Source of the DNA: Demequina lignilytica
GTDB taxonomy: Bacteria; Actinomycetota; Actinomycetes; Actinomycetales; Demequinaceae
NCBI RefSeq assembly: GCF_030418305.1
Contig: NZ_JAUHPX010000006.1
Location: 124,001 to 188,000, forward strand
Direction of reading: 5' to 3'
DNA: 64,000 bases
Position numbers and translations under genes: made by a program. Of this stretch, positions 9,569-17,425 are shown in pieces. Within the stretch, counting starts at the first letter, position 1; each line of letters opens with the position of its first letter. The notes below the pieces were generated by a model. The model had not been told where the DNA came from. It made no database searches and was given only the letters and a program-made list of their open reading frames with translations.

Positions 9569-9952
9569 ATGCCTGACAACTTCGGCCGCTACTTCGTGAA
9601 CGCCATCGTCGCGGGCCTCGTGGGCCGCATCATCGGCGTCGTCAAGACCGAGTACGAGCGCGCGAAGGTCGAGACCGCCGCCAAGCTCAAGGGCATCGGC
9701 ATCGGCGTCGGCCTGCTCGTCGCCGCCGCCGCGATCGGCTTCTTCCTCCTGGGCGTCCTGATCACGGCGGCGATCCTCGGGCTCGCCACCGTGTGGCCCG
9801 CCTGGCTCGCCGCGCTCACCGTCGGCGGCGCGATGCTGCTGATCATCCTGATCCTCGCCGGGATCGGCGCCAGCATGATCAAGAAGAACAAGGACCTGAC
9901 GCCGCAGCAGTCGATCGACAACATCAAGGCCGCGCTGCCGCTCGTCGACTGA
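9569..9952 (+). CDS. Actinobacterial Holin-X family membrane protein
   Basis: 127-residue protein with a short polar N-terminus, two long hydrophobic segments (about 45-75 and 80-105) and a charged C-terminal tail (MIKKNKDLTPQQSIDNIKAALP). This layout matches the phage-holin-superfamily / Holin-X family. Despite the name, nothing here suggests phage, and the cellular role is unknown. The ATG at 9569 has AGGAGG six bases upstream and is preferred to an earlier in-frame start. Convergent with the EamA gene only six bases away. Confidence 0.75.
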   Translation: MPDNFGRYFVNAIVAGLVGRIIGVVKTEYERAKVETAAKLKGIGIGVGLLVAAAAIGFFLLGVLITAAILGLATVWPAWLAALTVGGAMLLIILILAGIGASMIKKNKDLTPQQSIDNIKAALPLVD

Positions 9953-9958
9953 CGGACC

Positions 9959-10903
9959 CTACGGCCGGTCGTCGGCGACCGCAGCGACGGCGGCTCCCTG
10001 ACCCGACGGCCTCGCCCGCGGCGCCCGCTGCGCGAGCCAGACGCCGCCGAGCACGATCGCGGCGCCCACCGGCTCGTGCCACAGCAGCTCCTCGTGCAGC
10101 ACGAGCACGCCGAGCGTGGTCGCCACCACCGGCACCACGTAGGTGACCGACGCGGCCGTGGTCGCCCCGGCGAGCTTCACCACGCGCCAGAACAGCACGT
10201 ACGTGAAGCTCGTGCCGAGCACGCCGAGCGCCAGCAGCCCCCACAGCACCTCCGACGAGACGTCGAGGGTCCCCGGCGCGGGCGCGGGCGCGATCAGCGC
10301 CACCGGCAGCAGCATGAGCGCGGACACCGCCATCTGGACCGCCGAGAGCGCTGTCGGTCCCTCCGAGACGCGGGCGAGCAGCCTGCGGGACAGGGTCGAG
10401 CCGATGCCGTAGCACGCGGTCGCGCCGAGCATCAGCGCCGCTCCCAGCAACGGCACCCCGTCGATGTTCCACGCGCCCAGCAGGACCGCGATGCCGCCGG
10501 CGCCGATCAGCAGGCCGACCACCTGGGCCCTCGACGCCCGCTCATGAGGGATGAGCAGCGCGACGAACAGCGCCGTCCACAGCGGCGTGGTCGCGTTGAG
10601 CAGGCTCGCGAGGATCGACGTGATGTGCTGCTGCGCGAGCGGAATCAGCACGAACGGGACCACCGACATGCCGATCGCGACCACCGCGATCGCCCCCACG
10701 TCGCGCCCCGTGAGCCGGGGCCGGCGCCGGGTCACCAGCAGCATCAGCCACAGCACCACCGCGCCGATGAGCACGCGCCCGAAGCCCACCTGCGACGGCG
10801 CGAGGCCGCGCAGCGCGATCGAGATGAAGAGGAAGCTGGAGCCCCAGGTCAGCGCCGCGACGACGAACGCGGGCAGCCACGCCCGCGCGGGTGCCGCGGT
10901 CAC
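9959..10903 (-). CDS. EamA/DMT-family transporter
   Basis: About 314 residues in ten hydrophobic segments, made of two EamA repeats of five helices each. The motifs TWGSSFLFISIALRGLAPSQVGFGRVLIGA and, in the second half, SFTYVLFWRVVKLAGATTAASVTYVVPVVA are typical of drug/metabolite exporters. Substrate unknown. The GTG start shares the GTGA of the ogt stop, so the gene is translationally coupled to the DNA-repair gene upstream; a functional link is not obvious. Confidence 0.88.
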   Translation of the reverse strand: MTAAPARAWLPAFVVAALTWGSSFLFISIALRGLAPSQVGFGRVLIGAVVLWLMLLVTRRRPRLTGRDVGAIAVVAIGMSVVPFVLIPLAQQHITSILASLLNATTPLWTALFVALLIPHERASRAQVVGLLIGAGGIAVLLGAWNIDGVPLLGAALMLGATACYGIGSTLSRRLLARVSEGPTALSAVQMAVSALMLLPVALIAPAPAPGTLDVSSEVLWGLLALGVLGTSFTYVLFWRVVKLAGATTAASVTYVVPVVATTLGVLVLHEELLWHEPVGAAIVLGGVWLAQRAPRARPSGQGAAVAAVADDRP

Positions 10904-11424
10904 CGTCGCGCTCCCGCGGCGCGGGGCGCCTCGAGCGCGAGCATCGCCTCCCGGAGCCCGGATCGGAAGCCGGCGTCGCGGCCGGGACCCGCGGCGGAGA
11001 CGATGCGGTGGCAGGGCACGAACGGGAAGATCGCGGTGCGCGCGCACGCCGTGCCGACCGCGCGCGCGGCGCGGGGCCGGCCCGCGAGCCGGGCGATCTC
11101 GCCGTAGGTCGCGGTGGAGCCCGCCGGCACCTCGCGCACGAGCGACCACACCTCCTGCGAGAACGGTCCCCCGTCCTGCGCGACGGGCACCGTCGCGAGC
11201 GCGTCGCCGTCCCCGGCGAGCCACGCGTCGACGGCCGCAGCCGCCGCGGGGATCGCGCCGGTCCGCACCCCCCGGGACGTCAGCCGGGCGGGCAGCCAGG
11301 CGAGCACCTCGGCACGGGCGCCGAAGCCCGCGGCGCGCACCGCATCGTCCTCAGGAGACGCGACGACGTGGAGGTCGCCGAACGGCGTGTCGATCGCGCA
11401 CGCGATCAACGGGGGGACGGACAT
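10900..11424 (-). CDS. ogt: Methylated-DNA--protein-cysteine methyltransferase
   Basis: 174-residue suicide repair protein that removes alkyl groups from O6-methylguanine. The acceptor cysteine is C138 in FPFVPCHRIV. The helix-turn-helix block VPAGSTATYGEIARLAGRPRAARAVGTA precedes it, as in all family members. Length is normal. TAGCCT at 11431-11436 ends six bases before the ATG and there is no ribosome binding site, suggesting a leaderless transcript. Coupled to the EamA gene downstream. Confidence 0.93.
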   Translation of the reverse strand: MSVPPLIACAIDTPFGDLHVVASPEDDAVRAAGFGARAEVLAWLPARLTSRGVRTGAIPAAAAAVDAWLAGDGDALATVPVAQDGGPFSQEVWSLVREVPAGSTATYGEIARLAGRPRAARAVGTACARTAIFPFVPCHRIVSAAGPGRDAGFRSGLREAMLALEAPRAAGARR

Positions 11425-11475
11425 GGGAGCAGGCTACGCCCGAGGTCCGACGCGCGGGCACCGGGTCCGTGAGGG

Positions 11476-11508
11476 GGGCCGACCGCACCTCAGCGTGCGG
11501 ATCGGCCC
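11476..11508 (-). terminator. Hairpin after bldC
   Basis: Arms GGGCCGACCGCAC and GTGCGGATCGGCCC pair over 13 bases with one bulged A and a 6-base loop, 17 bases beyond the bldC stop. Confidence 0.6.
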
Positions 11509-11524
11509 GGATGGACCGGTGAGG

Positions 11525-11731
11525 TCAGCGCCCCTCCTGGGCGGCGGCGAGGAGCGCCTGCACCTCGGCCTCGCGGAAGCGGCGGTGGCCGCCCAGCGTA
11601 CGGATGGAGGAGAGCTTGCCGACCTTCGCCCAACGCGTGACCGTCTTGGGGTCGACGCGGAAGATCGCGGCCACCTCCGACGGGGTCAGCAGCTTCTCGG
11701 GCTCGTGGACGGTCTCAGTCATGTTCGTCAT
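11525..11731 (-). CDS. bldC: BldC-family developmental/transcriptional regulator
   Basis: 68-residue MerR-like winged-helix DNA-binding protein without an effector domain. LLTPSEVAAIFRVDPKTVTRWAKVGKLSSIRTLGGHRRFREAEVQALLA is nearly the whole protein and agrees closely with Streptomyces BldC. In Streptomyces, BldC binds DNA as head-to-tail oligomers and delays development. In a non-sporulating relative its target genes are unknown. Starts at M1 (11731) or M4 (11722) are both possible. The long AT-richer upstream region holds a CRP-like site. Confidence 0.93.
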   Translation of the reverse strand: MTNMTETVHEPEKLLTPSEVAAIFRVDPKTVTRWAKVGKLSSIRTLGGHRRFREAEVQALLAAAQEGR

Positions 11732-11832
11732 CCCTCAGTCGATGTGACGTCCGCCCCGGGGGAGGGCGGGCTGCAAGGTGAGAGCCTCAGCAGTACCGAT
11801 TATGACGCGGTTCCACGCAGATTTCCGTTATA

Positions 11833-11848
11833 TGCGATTTATGTCACA
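11833..11848. promoter_or_regulatory. CRP/GlxR-like site
   Basis: TGCGATTTATGTCACA differs at one base from the CRP-family consensus TGTGA-N6-TCACA. It lies in the divergent bldC/DUF3073 interval, about 100 bases from the bldC start and 163 from the DUF3073 start, in an unusually AT-rich patch (11798-11860). Confidence 0.5.
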
Positions 11849-12010
11849 TTCGTGTCGTGTGAACGTGTCCACGTGCGTGCCGCGATACCGACCCGGGCAT
11901 GGGCGGGAGGAGGTCGCGAGGGGTGCGGGGGAGGTTGTAAAGTAGGGCAGGACTCATGACGCGGGGCCCGCGAGACACGCGCGCCCGCCGCGAGCGGAAG
12001 GGACGGCGAC

Positions 12011-12184
12011 ATGGGGCGGGGCCGTCAGAAGGCAAAGGACGCGAAGATCGCACGCCAGCTCAAGTACACGCAGCACGGTGCTGACCTGCGTGACCTGGAG
12101 CGTGAGCTCATCTCGCGCGACGCCGCCAAGCCGTCCGACGAAGGCGAGGAGTACTACGACCGCTGGGCCGAGGACGAGGACTGA
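12011..12184 (+). CDS. DUF3073 domain protein
   Basis: 57-residue protein, MGRGRQKAKDAKIARQLKYT at the start and a very acidic tail (DEGEEYYDRWAEDED). The basic N-terminus and acidic C-terminus match the small actinobacterial DUF3073 family of unknown function. GAAGGG lies upstream of the ATG. As here, the family is often found near purine genes and bldC in actinobacteria (from memory). A TAAAGT hexamer near 11937 could be its -10. Confidence 0.88.
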   Translation: MGRGRQKAKDAKIARQLKYTQHGADLRDLERELISRDAAKPSDEGEEYYDRWAEDED

Positions 12185-12274
12185 CCTCGTCGAGCCCGCC
12201 GCTCGACTCCCGCATCACCCCAGCCGTGCACGCGCCGGCCCCACGCCCGTGACCGGGCGCGTCGGAGCGCGGCC

Positions 12275-13384
12275 TCAGGCCCGGTAGGCCCCCGACAGCA
12301 GCACGGAGCCACCGTCGACGCCCTTGGCGCCGCGCACCACGTCGGGGCCGACCGGCAGCGCCGGGTCCTGCACCACGGTGCCGAGCGTCCAGGCGGGCAC
12401 GCCGGCCGCGGCGGACGATGCGATGAGCGCGTCGGCGTCGTCCGGCGCCACCACGGCGACCATGCCGACCCCCATGTTGAGCGTCGACTCCAGATCGTTC
12501 CACGGCACCGCGCCCGCGCCCTGGACCACCGAGAAGACGGCGGGCAGGTCCCAGGCGTCGCGCGCTACCGTCGCCGCGAGCCCGCGCGGGAGCACGCGCG
12601 CGAGGTTCGCCGCGAGGCCGCCGCCGGTCACGTGCGAGAACGCGCGCAGGCCCGGGACGGAGGCCGCCAGGTCGACGCAGAGGCGCGAGTAGATGCGGGT
12701 CGGCTCGAGGAGCTCCTCGCCCACCGTGCGGCCGAGCTCGGGGATCGTGGTCGACAGCTCCCAGCCCGCGTGGCGGACCACGGAGCGGACCAGCGAGTAG
12801 CCGTTGGAGTGAAGGCCCGAGGAGGCCATGGCCACGACCACGTCGCCGGCGGCCACGCGCTCCGGGCCCAGCAGGGCCGAGGCCTCGACCACGCCGATCG
12901 CGGCGCCGGCGACGTCGTAGTCGTCGGGCTCCATGACGCCGGGGTGCTCGGCGGTCTCGCCGCCCACCAGCGCGACGCCGGCCATCTCGCAGCCCTCGGC
13001 GATGCCGCGGACGATGTCGGCGATGCGCTCGGGCACCACCTTGCCGCACGCGATGTAGTCGGTCATGACCAGCGGCTTCGCGCCGCACACGACGATGTCG
13101 TCGACCACCATCGCGACCAGGTCCTGGCCGATCGTGTCGTGGACGTCGAGGGCGCGCGCGATCACGATCTTGGTGCCGACGCCGTCCGTGGACGACGCGA
13201 GCAGCGGCCGCTCGTAGGACAGCAGCGCGGAGGCGTCGAACAGGCCGGCGAAGGCCCCCACGCCCCCGAGCACCTCGGGTCCGTGGGTCTTGGCGACCGC
13301 CGCCTTCATCATCTCGACGGCCTTGTCCCCGGCCTCGGTGTCGACGCCGGCGGCGGCGTAGGTGATGCCCTCGGTCTCGGTCAT
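12275..13384 (-). CDS. purM: Phosphoribosylformylglycinamidine cyclo-ligase (AIR synthetase)
   Basis: 369 residues, full length. Makes aminoimidazole ribotide from FGAM and ATP, step five of purine synthesis. N-terminal ITYAAAGVDTEAGDKAVEMMK and the SSTDGVGTKIVIA, DDIVVCGAKPLVMTDYIACGK, LVGGETAEHPGVM and SSGLHSNGYSLVR blocks are diagnostic. The start lies three bases after the purF stop, so the two form an operon. Confidence 0.97.
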   Translation of the reverse strand: MTETEGITYAAAGVDTEAGDKAVEMMKAAVAKTHGPEVLGGVGAFAGLFDASALLSYERPLLASSTDGVGTKIVIARALDVHDTIGQDLVAMVVDDIVVCGAKPLVMTDYIACGKVVPERIADIVRGIAEGCEMAGVALVGGETAEHPGVMEPDDYDVAGAAIGVVEASALLGPERVAAGDVVVAMASSGLHSNGYSLVRSVVRHAGWELSTTIPELGRTVGEELLEPTRIYSRLCVDLAASVPGLRAFSHVTGGGLAANLARVLPRGLAATVARDAWDLPAVFSVVQGAGAVPWNDLESTLNMGVGMVAVVAPDDADALIASSAAAGVPAWTLGTVVQDPALPVGPDVVRGAKGVDGGSVLLSGAYRA

Positions 13385-13387
13385 GGT

Positions 13388-14893
13388 TCAGGCCTCCGCG
13401 GGCTGGCTCAGGAGCAGGTGACGGGCGGCGACGGGCGGCTCGACGGGGTAGGTCCCGGTGAAGCACGCGGTGCACAGGCGCGACTCGGCCTGCTCGGTCG
13501 CCGCGAGCATGCCCTCGAGCGAGATGTGCCCCAGGGAGTCGGCGCCGATCGACCGGCGCACCTCCTCCATGGTGTGCCCCACGGCGGCGAGCTCGTCCCG
13601 CGTCGGGAAGTCGATGCCGTAGAAGCACGGCCACTGGACCGGCGGCGAGGAGATGCGCACGTGCACCTCGGCCGCGCCGGCCTCGCGCAGCATCGCGACC
13701 AGCGCGCGCTGGGTGTTGCCGCGCACGATCGAGTCGTCGACCACCACGAGGCGCTTGCCGGCGATGACCTCGCGCAGCGGGTTGAGCTTGAGGCGGATGC
13801 CCAGCTGGCGCAGCGTCTGCGACGGCTGGATGAAGGTGCGTCCCACGTACGAGTTCTTCACCAGTCCCTGTGCGAACGGGATGCCGGACCCCTGCGCGTA
13901 GCCGACCGCGGCCGGGGTCCCCGACTCTGGGACGGGGATCACCAGGTCCGCCTCGACGGGGTGCTCCTTCGCGAGCGCGCGGCCCATCTCGAGGCGCGCC
14001 ATCTGCACGGAACGTCCCGCGATGGTCGTGTCGGGGCGGGCGAGGTAGACGTACTCGAAGATGCAGCCCTTGGGGTCGGCCTCCGCGAAGCGGCGCGACC
14101 GCACGCCGGACTCGTCGATGATCAGCATCTCGCCGGGCTCGACCTCGCGCTCCTGGCGGGCGCCCACGATGTCCAGCGCGGCGGTCTCGGACGCCACCAC
14201 CCAGCCGCCCGACGGCAGCTCGCCCAGCACCAGCGGCCGGATGCCCTGCGGGTCGCGGGCGGCGTAGAGCCGGTGCTCGTCCATCCACACCAGCGAGTAG
14301 GCGCCCTCGAGCGAGGGCAGCAGGTCGATCGCCACGTCCTCGAGGCTCTCGTAGCCGTCGGAGCCGAGCAGCGCGGTGACGATCGCGGTGTCGGTGCACT
14401 TGCCGCCCTTGAGGTCGAGGCGCTTCGCCATCCCCTCGCGCTCGATCAGCAGCTCGAGCAGCCGCTGGACGTTGGTGAGGTTGCCGTTGTGGCCGAGCGC
14501 GACCGTGCCGTGCGCGGTCGGGCCCAGGGTCGGCTGCGCGTTCGCCCAGACCGAGGCGCCCGTGGTCGAGTACCGGGTGTGACCCACCGCGATGTGGCCC
14601 TGGAGCGCCTCCAGCGAGCCTTCGTCGAACACCTGCGACACGAGGCCCATGTCCTTGAACACGAGGATGCTGTCGCCGTTCGAGGTCGCGATGCCGGCGG
14701 ACTCCTGGCCGCGGTGCTGCAGCGCGTAGAGCCCGAAGTAGGAGAGCTTCGCGACCTCCTCGCCCGGGCCGAAGACGCCGAACACGCCGCAGGCGTCCTG
14801 CGGTCCCTTCTCGCCGGGCATCAGCTCGTGACCGAGCATGCCGTCCCCGCCGCGGCGGGGCGTGAGGGGGGTGCCGTCGGGACGTCGGGTCAT
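13388..14893 (-). CDS. purF: Amidophosphoribosyltransferase
   Basis: 501 residues. Commits PRPP to purine synthesis using glutamine. It carries a short N-terminal propeptide; the predicted catalytic cysteine after cleavage is C35 in QDACGVFGVFG. The glutaminase block ALQHRGQESAGIA and the PRPP motif VVVDDSIVRGNTQ are present. C-terminal cysteines (LCTACF) are compatible with the iron-sulfur-type PurF. The ATG overlaps the stop of the upstream membrane gene (ATGA), a coupling that supports this start over longer in-frame readings. Confidence 0.96.
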   Translation of the reverse strand: MTRRPDGTPLTPRRGGDGMLGHELMPGEKGPQDACGVFGVFGPGEEVAKLSYFGLYALQHRGQESAGIATSNGDSILVFKDMGLVSQVFDEGSLEALQGHIAVGHTRYSTTGASVWANAQPTLGPTAHGTVALGHNGNLTNVQRLLELLIEREGMAKRLDLKGGKCTDTAIVTALLGSDGYESLEDVAIDLLPSLEGAYSLVWMDEHRLYAARDPQGIRPLVLGELPSGGWVVASETAALDIVGARQEREVEPGEMLIIDESGVRSRRFAEADPKGCIFEYVYLARPDTTIAGRSVQMARLEMGRALAKEHPVEADLVIPVPESGTPAAVGYAQGSGIPFAQGLVKNSYVGRTFIQPSQTLRQLGIRLKLNPLREVIAGKRLVVVDDSIVRGNTQRALVAMLREAGAAEVHVRISSPPVQWPCFYGIDFPTRDELAAVGHTMEEVRRSIGADSLGHISLEGMLAATEQAESRLCTACFTGTYPVEPPVAARHLLLSQPAEA

Positions 14894-15258
14894 GACTGGG
14901 CTCCACGGTCGGTGCGGGCGGGACGGTCGGGACGAGCGGGCCGGTACGGTCGGTCGAGGCCCGTGGCCAGCGCGCCGCCGATAAGGGCGCCCAGCAGGCT
15001 GAGCCCGAGCGCGAGGAGCAGGAACACCAGGAAGCGGCCGGTGCCGGTCGAGTTCGGCAGCACCAGCGCGAGGATCATCGCGGCGACGATGCCGATGCCG
15101 ACCCCGGTGCCGATCATGCGGCCGAACCGAGGCGAGGTGCGCACGTGCGCCGGGATCACCAGGCGGTCGGGATCGTCCGCTGGGTCGACCGGCGTCGGCT
15201 CGGGGAACACGTCCTGGGCGCGGTGGTCCGGGGCGTCGTTCTCGGGGGCGTCGCTCAC
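14890..15258 (-). CDS. Small membrane protein with two helices, upstream of purF
   Basis: About 122 residues: an acidic cytoplasmic N-terminus of some 45 residues, two hydrophobic segments (FGRMIGTGVGIGIVAAMILALVLP and FLVFLLLALGLSLLGALIGGALA) and a basic tail rich in RPARPDRPAR. No named family recognised. The GTG at 15258 is chosen because TAGACT (15265-15270) ends six bases before it, a leaderless arrangement; a GTG six bases upstream is also possible. Stop overlaps the purF start, so it is co-translated with purF. Confidence 0.75.
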   Translation of the reverse strand: MSDAPENDAPDHRAQDVFPEPTPVDPADDPDRLVIPAHVRTSPRFGRMIGTGVGIGIVAAMILALVLPNSTGTGRFLVFLLLALGLSLLGALIGGALATGLDRPYRPARPDRPARTDRGAQS

Positions 15259-15320
15259 GCCCACAGTCTAGGCGACGCGCACGCACGACAGGAGCGGGCC
15301 GCGGGGCCGCGCGCGCACGG

Positions 15321-15359
15321 CCGGACGATGCCACGCCTCCGGTCCCGCGCATCGTCCGG
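15321..15359 (-). terminator. Inverted pair of the dispersed word after the sugar importer operon
   Basis: CCGGACGATGC (15321-15331) and GCATCGTCCGG (15349-15359) are perfect 11-base inverted repeats around a 17-base loop. They lie 64 bases past the last importer gene on the minus strand. Probably its terminator; no T-run. Confidence 0.55.
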
Positions 15360-15422
15360 AGACGAGCGGCGGCGCCCGGTCTCCCCCGACCCGGGCCCCG
15401 CCTGTCCCCCTCGTCCTGAGCG

Positions 15423-16343
15423 TCAGCCCTTGGTGGATCCCGCCAGCAGGCCGCGCACGAAGTACCGCTGCAGCGCGAAGAACACGATCAGCGGCACGAT
15501 GGTCGCGATGAACGCGGCCGATGTCAGCAGCTCCCACTGGTTGCCGCGGGTGCCCGCGAACTCGGCGACGCGCTGCGTGATCGGTGCCGTCTTCGCCGTC
15601 CCGCCGGAGAACACCAGCGCGACCAGCAGGTCGTTCCACACCCACAGGAACTGGAAGATCACCATGGAGGCGATCGCCGGCACCGACAGGGGGATCACCA
15701 CGCGGCGGAAGATCTGCGCGTGGTTCGCGCCGTCGACCTTGGCCGCCTCCATGACGTCCCGGGGTATCTCCGAGATGAAGTTGTGCAGCAGGAAGATCTG
15801 CAACGGCAGGCCGAAGATGGTGTGCGCGATCCACACCGCTGGGAACGTCCCGCCGATGTCGAGCCACGGGTAGTTGAAGATCTTCAGCAGCGGGATCAGC
15901 GCCATCTGGAGCGGCACGATCTGCAGGGCGAAGACCAGCACGAACAGCCACGAGGAGCCCTTGAAGGGGATCCACGCGAACGCGTACGCGGCCATCAGCG
16001 CGAGGGTCACGGGGAACACGACCGCCGGCAGCGTGATCACGATCGAGTTCACGAAGTACACGCCGAGGCTCGCGGACGAGGCGCCCGAGCTCGACAGCAC
16101 CGTGACGTAGTTGTCGAAGGTGAAGCTCGGGTTGGTGATCATCGTCCACCAGCCCGAGTTGTTGATGTCCTGCCGCGGGCGGAAGGACGAGATGAAGAGG
16201 CCGAACGTCGGGATGGTCCACAGCGTCGCGATCAGGATCGCGAAGAACGTGGCGGTCCTGGACGTCAGTCGCTTCTTGACCCGCTTGGTCTTGCCTTCCG
16301 GCGGCGCGGCCACGGTGGGCTCGGGGGCTACTGCAGCGCTCAT
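15423..16343 (-). CDS. Sugar ABC transporter permease, MalG type
   Basis: 306 residues with six membrane segments after a basic N-terminal tail. The EAA loop motif near 195 (EIPRDVMEAAKVDGANHAQIFRRVVIPLSVPAIASM) couples to the ATPase. It is the second permease of a three-gene importer; no ATPase is encoded here, so a shared MsiK-type ATPase elsewhere in the genome is expected, as is usual in actinobacteria. The ATG overlaps the previous stop by one base (TGATG). The best fit is an alpha-glucoside importer (AglG-like), but the sugar is inferred. Confidence 0.9.
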   Translation of the reverse strand: MSAAVAPEPTVAAPPEGKTKRVKKRLTSRTATFFAILIATLWTIPTFGLFISSFRPRQDINNSGWWTMITNPSFTFDNYVTVLSSSGASSASLGVYFVNSIVITLPAVVFPVTLALMAAYAFAWIPFKGSSWLFVLVFALQIVPLQMALIPLLKIFNYPWLDIGGTFPAVWIAHTIFGLPLQIFLLHNFISEIPRDVMEAAKVDGANHAQIFRRVVIPLSVPAIASMVIFQFLWVWNDLLVALVFSGGTAKTAPITQRVAEFAGTRGNQWELLTSAAFIATIVPLIVFFALQRYFVRGLLAGSTKG

Positions 16344-17359
16344 CAGTGGGCCTCCTTGTGCGCTCGCAGGACGCGGATGTTGTAGACGACGATGGGCAGG
16401 ACCAGCACGAACAGCAGCACCGCGAGCGCGGCGCCGATCTCCGGCTGGTTGAGGCGGAACGCCCTCGTGTACATCTCGTTGGCCACGACCGACGTGTTGT
16501 ACTGGCCGCCGGTCATGGTGCGGACGATGTCGAAGACCTTCAGAGTCGAGATGGTGATGGTGGTGACCACCACCACGAGCGAGCCCCGGATCCACGGCAG
16601 CGTCACGTTGAGGAAGCGCTGCCAGGCCGTCGCGCCGTCGAGCTCGGCCGCCTCCACGATCTCGGCCGGCACGCCCTTGATGGCGGCCGAGAGGACCACC
16701 ATCGCGAAACCGGTCTGGATCCACGCCATCACGACGAGCAGGAAGAACGTGTTCCAGGGCGGGGTCTCGACGAACTGGTAGGGCGAGAGACCCAGCCACA
16801 CGAGGATCTGGTTGAGCAGACCGATCTGCGGGAAGCCCTCGGACCGGTACGTGTACATGAAGCCCCAGATGATCGAGGCTCCCACGAACGAGATCGCCAT
16901 GGGCATGAACACCAGCGACTTCAGGATCTTCTCCCCGCGCGAGCGGTCGATGAAGAGCGCGTAGGCGAGACCGACGATCGTGGAGAACGTCGGCACGAAG
17001 ATCACCCAGACGATGGTGTTCCTCATCACCACCTGCATGGTGGGGTCCGTGAAGATGGTGACGAAGTTGTCGAGGCCGACGAACTCGCCGGCCTTGGACG
17101 TGACCGACTGCCAGATGGTCTGGAGAGCGGGCCAGATCATGCCGGCCGCGAGCAGCAGGAGCGCGGGAGCGACGAAGAGCAGGAGCTGGATCACGTCGCG
17201 GCCGCGCTTGGGCGCGTTGTCCGCGAGGAACATCACCAGGCCGACGATCGCGAGGAACACCACGATCGCGATGGCCGCGAACCCCAGCTTGCTGCCCTGG
17301 TCGATCCAGAAGCTCTCGGTCCGGAGCATGCCGGCCGAGAGATCAGCGAGGACCGTCAT
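16343..17359 (-). CDS. Sugar ABC transporter permease, MalF type
   Basis: 338 residues with eight predicted membrane segments, the first two forming an N-terminal extension (to about residue 95) seen in AglF-type permeases. The EAA motif is at about 240 (VPAEIVEAAELDGATAWQRFLNVTLPWIRGSLVVV). It pairs with the MalG-type permease immediately downstream to form the membrane channel. The gap to the binding-protein gene is 66 bases, so all three genes likely share the promoter at 18925-18953. Confidence 0.9.
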   Translation of the reverse strand: MTVLADLSAGMLRTESFWIDQGSKLGFAAIAIVVFLAIVGLVMFLADNAPKRGRDVIQLLLFVAPALLLLAAGMIWPALQTIWQSVTSKAGEFVGLDNFVTIFTDPTMQVVMRNTIVWVIFVPTFSTIVGLAYALFIDRSRGEKILKSLVFMPMAISFVGASIIWGFMYTYRSEGFPQIGLLNQILVWLGLSPYQFVETPPWNTFFLLVVMAWIQTGFAMVVLSAAIKGVPAEIVEAAELDGATAWQRFLNVTLPWIRGSLVVVVTTITISTLKVFDIVRTMTGGQYNTSVVANEMYTRAFRLNQPEIGAALAVLLFVLVLPIVVYNIRVLRAHKEAH

Positions 17360-17425
17360 CGTTGATTCCTTCCGGTTCGGCGAGCGCCGGCCTGGCGATG
17401 CCCGGCCGGCGCTCGCCGTTCGAGA

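Noticed and set aside
9569..9952. Prophage remnant suggested by a holin-like protein beside tRNA genes
   Set aside because: No integrase, att duplication, capsid or lysis genes nearby; Holin-X proteins are ordinary chromosomal genes in actinobacteria.
12632..15271. Very long open frame (879 codons) on the plus strand opposite purM and purF
   Set aside because: It is an antisense shadow produced by high third-position GC. The opposite strand encodes conserved purM and purF; the plus frame has biased, low-complexity composition.
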